The position numbers and the translations under genes are program-made. Under the pieces are notes generated by a model, which saw nothing but the letters and a program-made list of their open reading frames with translations, did not search any database and was not told where the DNA came from. Below are positions 6,278 to 10,886 of a stretch of 10,886 nt of DNA, one piece after another (position 1 is the first letter of the stretch; every line of letters starts with the position of its first letter). Origin of the DNA: Acholeplasmatales bacterium (GTDB lineage Bacteria > Bacillota_I > Bacilli_A > Acholeplasmatales > Anaeroplasmataceae); NCBI GenBank assembly GCA_017388605.1, contig JAFPIE010000195.1, positions 1 to 10,886 of the forward strand. The letters run 5' to 3'.

Positions 6278-7059
6278 GAAAGATACAGCAAAAGAAATCA
6301 TTTATGGTTATAGGTCTTGGTCGTTTTGGTGCAAATATTGCCAAGATTTTAGCAAATATGGATGCAGATGTTTTAGCCATTGATATTGATGAGGAATCCG
6401 TAACTAAGGTTGCTCCATTTGTCCCACATTGCCTTGTTGCAGACTCTACAAAGGCAAATGCTTTAAAGGAGCTTGGCGCAAGTCAAATTGACCATGCGGT
6501 AGTTGCGATTGGTAACAATTTACAGGCATCTATTTTAACCGTTTTAAATTTAAAGAACTTCGGTGTTAAAAAGATTACAGTTCGTGCAGACGAAGAAGGA
6601 CACAAAGAGGTTTATAGAATGCTTGGTGCAACAGAGGTAATCATTCCTGAGGAGGCAACAGCGCTATCCCTAGCAAACCAAATTATGTCCGATTCCATTT
6701 TGGATTATTACCAGCTATCTGAGGATTATACAATGGTAAAAATCTCTGTGGGTGAAGGCTTTGAGCCTAAGAGCATTATCGATATGAATGTTCGTGTATT
6801 ATTTGATGTAAATATTGTTGGTGTCATTAAAAATGATAAATTTGCTATTCCAAAGCCTATGGATTTAATTGTTCCAGGAGACATTTTAGTTGTTGTAGGT
6901 ACTAAGGATAATTATTCTAAGTTTGAGCAATTCTTAAATGTTAAGCCAAAGCCAAAGGTAGAAGAAAAGAAGCCTGTTGAAGAAAAGCCTATAAAAAAGG
7001 AAGAAAAAACTGCTCCAGCTAAACCTAAAGCGAATACTAAGGAGACAAAAAAGAAATAA
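6274..7059 (+). CDS. ktrA: Potassium uptake regulatory subunit KtrA (RCK_N + RCK_C)
   Basis: This is the cytoplasmic gating ring subunit of the Ktr system. RCK_N covers about residues 8-135: a Rossmann loop GLGRFG (14-19), an acidic residue at the end of strand 2 (AIDID, D37) for ADP/ATP ribose binding, VADSTK (55-60) and VVAIG (76-80). RCK_C covers about 140-222, with NIVGVIKNDKF and PGDILVVVGT. In some Bacillota homologues this domain binds c-di-AMP, which closes the channel; that is family knowledge and was not established from residues here. The unusual part is the tail (about 224-261), made almost only of Lys, Pro, Glu and Ala, which makes the protein about 40 residues longer than usual. 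Start ATG 6274 overlaps the KtrB stop; GAGGAG lies about 14 bases upstream, so translation is probably coupled to ktrB. Confidence 0.93.
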   Translation: MRKIQQKKSFMVIGLGRFGANIAKILANMDADVLAIDIDEESVTKVAPFVPHCLVADSTKANALKELGASQIDHAVVAIGNNLQASILTVLNLKNFGVKKITVRADEEGHKEVYRMLGATEVIIPEEATALSLANQIMSDSILDYYQLSEDYTMVKISVGEGFEPKSIIDMNVRVLFDVNIVGVIKNDKFAIPKPMDLIVPGDILVVVGTKDNYSKFEQFLNVKPKPKVEEKKPVEEKPIKKEEKTAPAKPKANTKETKKK

Positions 7060-7892
7060 TGCGAGCTCTTTTAGTACATAATCCTTACAGTAGAAAAAGG
7101 CTTAAGACAAAAGAAATCGATTATATTAAAAAAGAATTGTCTGTGGAATACACCACAGACATTTTTGAAACTATGGGAAGAGGCTCTATTAAAGAATATG
7201 TATCCAATCATGCGAAGGATTATGATTTAGTTATTGCTGCAGGTGGGGATGGCACAATACATGAGGCTGCAATAGGTATTCTAAATAGTGAGAAAAAGCC
7301 TACTTTAGCCATCATTCCAAGAGGAACGATGAATGATGTAGCAAGATGCTATAAAATGCCAAAAAGCCTTAAAAAATGCGTAGAAATCATTAAAAAAGGT
7401 AATTCTTTAGAAAGAAATGCATATAGGATTAATGACAATTATTTCTTATATGGCTTAGCGATTGGTAGATATACCTCTGTTTCCTATAGAGCTGATAAGA
7501 AGAAGGAGCTAGGAAGGCTTGCCTATTATTTTGCTTGTATAAAGGATTTCTTTAAATCAAAAGCGACAAATATAAACATAAATGGGAATAATTTAAAAAT
7601 ATCACAAGCATTTATTATTGATAATAAATACATGGCTGGATACCCTATGGCATCTATAAGTGATGATTGGATTCATTTGAAATATATCCCATCCAAAAAT
7701 AGATTTATAGATACATTTAAATTCCTTTTCTTTTTACTGTCTAAAGCCAAAAGACATTCTAATGAAATTACAGGTGAGGATATAAAAATAGAAGGGAAAA
7801 ACATATGCTTTACTCTTGATGGAGAAAGATATATTACAAGCCATGCAACAATAAATAAGCTTAATAATGCAATAAAAATTATTACAGGATAA
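7059..7892 (+). CDS. Diacylglycerol/lipid kinase family protein (DagK type)
   Basis: A 277-residue soluble lipid kinase. The catalytic domain shows NP (8-9), the nucleotide-binding loop AAGGDGTIHEA (60-70), PRGTMNDVAR (87-96) in place of the usual GTxNDFAR, and LDGE (253-256) near the C terminus. The last two motifs are common to the DagK/YegS/BmrU family. Members phosphorylate diacylglycerol, or sometimes other lipids or sphingoid bases; DgkB in Gram-positives recycles diacylglycerol left by lipoteichoic acid synthesis. The substrate here is not determinable from sequence. Start ATG 7059 shares one base with the KtrA stop (TAATG), with AAGGAG at 7039-7044. It is therefore the last gene of the ktr operon, an uncommon partner that links K+ uptake and lipid recycling by transcription only. 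Confidence 0.9.
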   Translation: MRALLVHNPYSRKRLKTKEIDYIKKELSVEYTTDIFETMGRGSIKEYVSNHAKDYDLVIAAGGDGTIHEAAIGILNSEKKPTLAIIPRGTMNDVARCYKMPKSLKKCVEIIKKGNSLERNAYRINDNYFLYGLAIGRYTSVSYRADKKKELGRLAYYFACIKDFFKSKATNININGNNLKISQAFIIDNKYMAGYPMASISDDWIHLKYIPSKNRFIDTFKFLFFLLSKAKRHSNEITGEDIKIEGKNICFTLDGERYITSHATINKLNNAIKIITG

Positions 7893-7893
7893 G

Positions 7894-7931
7894 AAAAGAA
7901 AATCATGATTAGATTGTGATTTTCTTTTTTT
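7894..7931 (+). terminator. Terminator of the ktrB-ktrA-lipid kinase operon
   Basis: AAAAGAAAATCA (7894-7905) pairs perfectly with TGATTTTCTTTT (7917-7928) around an 11-base loop, and the T-run extends to 7931. It begins directly after the TAA stop. Confidence 0.85.
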
Positions 7932-8123
7932 AATTTTTAAAAGCATCGAATTATAACGCGGTTTTTGTCTGTTATATAAACAATATTTACGTTATTGTAT
8001 CGATACGAAAAAAATGACATAAAATTTAGAAATTTTTTCCATCGCTAAACCGTTGAAAACGTTTTTACTTTGTGATATACATAAATATATAATATTTATG
8101 GAAGCATAAGTATAGGAAAAGTG
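7932..8123 (+). promoter_or_regulatory. Promoter region of the riboswitch-controlled surface-protein gene
   Basis: This AT-rich non-coding stretch holds two candidate promoters. One is TTGAAA (8053-8058), a 17-base spacer and TG-extended TATACA (8073-8081, hexamer 8076-8081). The other is TATAAT (8088-8093) with a weak TTTACT (8064-8069). Either would start transcription shortly before the riboswitch aptamer at about 8124. Upstream is a perfect palindrome GTATCGATAC (7997-8006). A CcpA-type site overlaps the first -35 box and is listed separately. No open reading frame is credible here. Confidence 0.6.
8054..8067. promoter_or_regulatory. CcpA cre-like operator
   Basis: TGAAAACGTTTTTA matches the Gram-positive catabolite-response consensus TGWAANCGNTNWCA at every position except the C near the end. 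It overlaps the -35 box of one candidate promoter. That position would favour repression by CcpA/HPr-Ser-P when sugar is plentiful. Whether this organism has CcpA cannot be seen here. Confidence 0.45.
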
Positions 8124-8201
8124 ATAAAGGCAAAACTAGAGTAATCTAGTGACGCAAAGCTAAAGGGGCCATGGGGAGATGGCTAGCCAGTTACCGATTA
8201 T
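8124..8201 (+). ncRNA. Cyclic-di-GMP class I (GEMM-I) riboswitch aptamer
   Basis: The aptamer has the conserved GEMM-I parts in order. P1 pairs the 5' strand ATAAAGG (8124-8130) with CCGATTAT (8194-8201), including the non-Watson-Crick positions typical of the class. P2 is ACTAGA-GTAA-TCTAGT (8135-8150), with a GNRA tetraloop that docks into P3. The invariant GACGCAAAGC joins P2 to P3 at 8151-8160. P3 pairs GCTA (8159-8162) with TAGC (8184-8187) and GCC (8168-8170) with GGC (8181-8183), around a purine-rich loop. The 3' segment GTTACCGA is also the family hallmark. It senses the bacterial second messenger c-di-GMP in nascent RNA and lies upstream of a large surface-protein gene. Confidence 0.92.
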
Positions 8202-8222
8202 ATTGGGGGACTGGCTTTTTTT
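8185..8222 (+). terminator. Expression-platform terminator of the c-di-GMP riboswitch
   Basis: AGCCAGT (8185-8191) pairs with ACTGGCT (8210-8216), followed by T residues to 8222. The left arm takes three bases from the 3' strand of aptamer helix P3, and the hairpin loop contains the 3' strand of P1. The terminator and the ligand-bound aptamer therefore cannot form together. The simplest reading is an ON switch: c-di-GMP holds the aptamer, the terminator fails and the downstream gene is transcribed. Confidence 0.82.
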
Positions 8223-8246
8223 ATTCAAAACGTAGGAGTGAGATTT

Positions 8247-10886
8247 ATGAGTATGAGAGAAAGGACAACTAGAAAATGGGTAACCAAAGTTTTATCTGCA
8301 GTTGCAGTATTGGTTGCCCTTTTTGTGCTTGTCTTTTCTCTATTTCAGAATCCTTCTACTCATGTATATGGTTTATCAAAGGAAGTATCTACAGAAGCAG
8401 AATTAAAGAGTGCACTTGAAGCACCAGAATATGATGAAATTATTGTTACAGCATCTATTACATTAACGAATGGTACAACCCTAGATGGTGATTTAGATGA
8501 TGATGGTGTAAGAAAGACCATTCGTGCTTTAGTTACAGGTACAACCGATCAGGGTGTAATCAATAGTAATGCTTCCAATTACACACTATTCTATATAGCT
8601 CAAAATGCAACAGTACATATTAACAACTGTATCATTAAGGGTGGAGGAAATAGTGCTATTGTTAATGGTGCAAGTGATACTGCAACCTCAAATAATTCCA
8701 CACTTTATATCGATAAATCTCAAATCTCTAATTCAGGTTCAGCATCCATTCATGGTGGTGGTATAAGAAATACTGTTGGCGGTAAAATTGTACTTACCAA
8801 TTCATCAATTACAAGAAATGTTGCTGAATATGGTGCTGGATTCCAAAATCAGCAGGGTACATTTATCCTAGATAACTGTTCCGTATCTGAAAATAGAAGC
8901 TTAGCCTATGGTGGAGGCGGTGGAGAAAACACTGGTAACAATAAGGGTAACGGTACAAATGCTTATATGTATATTTACAATTCCACAATTGCAAATAATA
9001 CCTCAAAGGAAATTGGTGGAGGTATTAATAACTGTAAGAATGGTAATTTATATGTAATTAATTCAACTGTTGCAGGTAATGCAACAACGAATGGTACATT
9101 TTCTGGTGGTGGTATTGGTAATAATGATTCTACCCTAGTTTGTACAAATTCCATTTTGTTAGATAACGTATATCTATCAAGCGATACAGTAGAAGAGCAG
9201 GATACCTATGCATATTCCTCAGGCTCTGTAACGCTTGAAGGCTGTGTATATGGTACAGTAACAGGTAAGACTACAGCTCTTGCGAATGCAATTGAGGTTG
9301 AGGATTCCTGCTATAAGGCAAGTGAGGATGATTCTGTATTTGCAGCAACAAAGACAGGATCCTTAATTAATGAAGATGGCTCACAGGGTACCTTAACCTA
9401 TAATCAGGTTGCTTTAGTTGAGGATGAAAATGGAGTTACCTATGCTCCAATTGCATCCGATTCTATGGCAATATCTGGCAATTCAAGCCTAACACCAGTT
9501 AAGGTTGAATTTGATTATTCCAATTTATCGAATATTACCTATAATACAGGAGATTCTTGCGCAAGCACAACCCAAGCTCCAACTACCATTGGTGGTGGTG
9601 AGGCAATGAAGTCTAGCGAAAGAATTGTTACAGTTACAGTTTTCGTAAACCAGGACTTCCAGGTTAGCGGTGGTACAGTATATGGAGATTCCTATATTGT
9701 TGATACTGAGGGTACAACAGATATTACACTTTCTGCAACACCAAAGGCAAATAAGGAAAATGAAACTGTTGTTTGGACACTTGTAAACGAGGATAGCAAG
9801 GAGCTTACTATTGTCTCAACAGAAAATCCTTATACTCTTGATACATCCCTTTCAAGTGATATTATGCAAAATTCATGGGATGCATCTAAGAATGCATATG
9901 ATATTGTATTACAGCCAATTTGCATGTCCTTAGAAAGCGAAGCAGGGGATAAGAGTGTAGATTTAAGCTGGAATTTATCTTGGGCAAATACGCATTCTAG
10001 CTCCTATAGCTTAAAGAATTCTGTTTCAAGCTATCTGGTATATTATGGATTAGTTAATGATTTTAATGCATCATCAACCACCTATTATCAAGAAACAACA
10101 AGTACCAATATTAATGTAAGTGGTTTATCAAATGAAACTACATATTATTTCTTCGTTGTACCTAAGTTTAATAATAAAGCAACAGGGGATAGTGTAGGCT
10201 ATGTTACGGAAACTCCAGTAGAATCCGGAGTTAAAACTTATGTACTTGCAGATTCTATTAAAGATGGCGAAAGCTATTTAATTGTAAGTAGCAGTAATGC
10301 AGGTAGTGCAAAAGCGTTAGTTGGTGGAAACAATACAGGCTCCCTTCAAAATGTAACGGTAAAAACTGCATCAGGTGCAAGCTATATCGAAGTAGAAGCA
10401 AGTGATGCAATGTTATGGACTGTAACCAAAACTAATTCAAATTATACAATTCATTCAGGAAATTATTATATATGCCTTTCTGGCACTAATAGAATTCTTA
10501 ATACAACACCACAAAACCTAACAGTAGCATTTACGAATTCTGCGGCAACTATAGGGTATTCAAGTGGTTGGTGGACATACTATTTGAACATTACTGATAC
10601 AACCCCAAAAAGATCAACTACTGCATCAAATGTATATTTCTATAAGCTAAAATCTAAAGCAGATGCTCCAACTACCATTCAAGCATCTATTCAATCCACT
10701 ATGGGAGTAGATTCTGGTAGAATTATAGGGCTTACTACAGCTATGGAATATTCTACAGATGGTTTAAATTGGATGGATGTTACAGGAACAACTATGGAAA
10801 ATGTAGCTGTTGGAAATTATTATTTCCGTTATAAGGAAACTGTTGTTTCTTATGCATCCGCTGCAGTTACAGTTAGAGTTGAACCT
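8247..10886 (+). CDS. Large secreted/surface beta-helix protein with FN3-like and repeat domains (3' end outside window)
   Basis: The frame is open for 880 codons to the window edge. Start ATG 8247 follows AGGAG (8234-8238) by eight bases. Residues 4-12 are basic and about 13-33 are strongly hydrophobic, a signal peptide or anchor. Residues about 48-340 form a probable right-handed parallel beta-helix: some seven rungs repeat the pattern hydrophobic-x-N-[SC]-[ST]-[IV]-x-x-N (NSSIT, NCSVS, NSTIA, NSTVA), with GGGI turns between them. A beta-rich stretch follows (about 410-560), then an FN3-like domain (about 568-657, SYLVYYG and TTYYFFVVP), an unassigned beta-rich domain (about 664-803) and a surface repeat with MEYSTDG..W and YYFRYKET (about 806-879). 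This architecture is typical of adhesins or glycan-active proteins. No catalytic site is identifiable. Any cell-wall anchor would lie beyond the window. Confidence 0.88.
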   Translation, partial: MSMRERTTRKWVTKVLSAVAVLVALFVLVFSLFQNPSTHVYGLSKEVSTEAELKSALEAPEYDEIIVTASITLTNGTTLDGDLDDDGVRKTIRALVTGTTDQGVINSNASNYTLFYIAQNATVHINNCIIKGGGNSAIVNGASDTATSNNSTLYIDKSQISNSGSASIHGGGIRNTVGGKIVLTNSSITRNVAEYGAGFQNQQGTFILDNCSVSENRSLAYGGGGGENTGNNKGNGTNAYMYIYNSTIANNTSKEIGGGINNCKNGNLYVINSTVAGNATTNGTFSGGGIGNNDSTLVCTNSILLDNVYLSSDTVEEQDTYAYSSGSVTLEGCVYGTVTGKTTALANAIEVEDSCYKASEDDSVFAATKTGSLINEDGSQGTLTYNQVALVEDENGVTYAPIASDSMAISGNSSLTPVKVEFDYSNLSNITYNTGDSCASTTQAPTTIGGGEAMKSSERIVTVTVFVNQDFQVSGGTVYGDSYIVDTEGTTDITLSATPKANKENETVVWTLVNEDSKELTIVSTENPYTLDTSLSSDIMQNSWDASKNAYDIVLQPICMSLESEAGDKSVDLSWNLSWANTHSSSYSLKNSVSSYLVYYGLVNDFNASSTTYYQETTSTNINVSGLSNETTYYFFVVPKFNNKATGDSVGYVTETPVESGVKTYVLADSIKDGESYLIVSSSNAGSAKALVGGNNTGSLQNVTVKTASGASYIEVEASDAMLWTVTKTNSNYTIHSGNYYICLSGTNRILNTTPQNLTVAFTNSAATIGYSSGWWTYYLNITDTTPKRSTTASNVYFYKLKSKADAPTTIQASIQSTMGVDSGRIIGLTTAMEYSTDGLNWMDVTGTTMENVAVGNYYFRYKETVVSYASAAVTVRVEP

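Noticed and set aside
5884..6291. Minus-strand open frame of 135 codons inside ktrB
   Set aside because: It lies opposite a highly conserved coding region with all KtrB motifs; it is a frame shadow without start signals.
8780..9120. Gly-rich GGTGGTGGT stretches as a tandem DNA repeat
   Set aside because: They recur because GGGI turns recur in the beta-helix protein. Unit spacing and flanking bases vary, so this is protein-level periodicity rather than a DNA satellite.
1..10886. Mycoplasma-type code with TGA read as Trp
   Set aside because: Trp is encoded by TGG throughout, and TGA serves as the stop in two ATGA overlaps where the downstream gene is clearly recognised (Nudix and KtrA).

Overview
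The window is A+T-rich, densely packed DNA from a low-GC Gram-positive bacterium (Bacillota). The gene content and base composition would fit the Erysipelotrichia / Acholeplasma-like side of that phylum, but no taxonomic marker is present, so this placement is an inference. The standard bacterial code fits: Trp codons are TGG, and TGA ends two genes in ATGA stop/start overlaps. All genes supported here are on the + strand. No mobile element, CRISPR array, tRNA or rRNA is visible.

Left part (1-3716). The window opens inside the C-terminal domain of a probable MgtC/SapB-type membrane protein. A roughly 300-base non-coding stretch follows, with a strong terminator hairpin and short repeats. Next comes a small, unrecognised 89-residue protein with its own promoter and terminator. 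A three-gene operon then encodes a Uup-like ABC-F ATPase, a Nudix hydrolase and a six-helix HdeD/DUF308-like membrane protein. The last two start codons overlap the preceding gene, and the operon terminator overlaps the last stop codon.

Middle (3717-7931). A DegV/FakB-type fatty-acid-binding protein stands alone behind a near-consensus promoter, with an inverted repeat directly against the -35 box. It is followed by a potassium-uptake operon: KtrB channel (TrkH family), KtrA regulatory subunit (RCK_N + RCK_C) and a DagK-type lipid kinase. These genes overlap as ATGA and TAATG. KtrA carries an extra Lys/Pro/Glu-rich tail.

Right part (7932-10886). This is the most interesting region. A long leader carries a promoter cluster overlapped by a good match to a CcpA cre site, then a class I cyclic-di-GMP (GEMM-I) riboswitch whose 3' side competes with an intrinsic terminator. 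Directly downstream is a large secreted or surface protein: signal peptide/anchor, right-handed beta-helix with repeated Asn-Ser/Thr rungs, an FN3-like domain, an unassigned domain and a Firmicutes-type surface repeat. It remains open for 880 codons to the window edge. The arrangement suggests a c-di-GMP-induced adhesin or glycan-interacting protein, possibly also under catabolite control.

Taken together, the right half may place a K+ transporter of a family often controlled by c-di-AMP next to a surface gene controlled by c-di-GMP. The c-di-GMP element is directly readable in the DNA; c-di-AMP control of KtrA is only inferred from its family.
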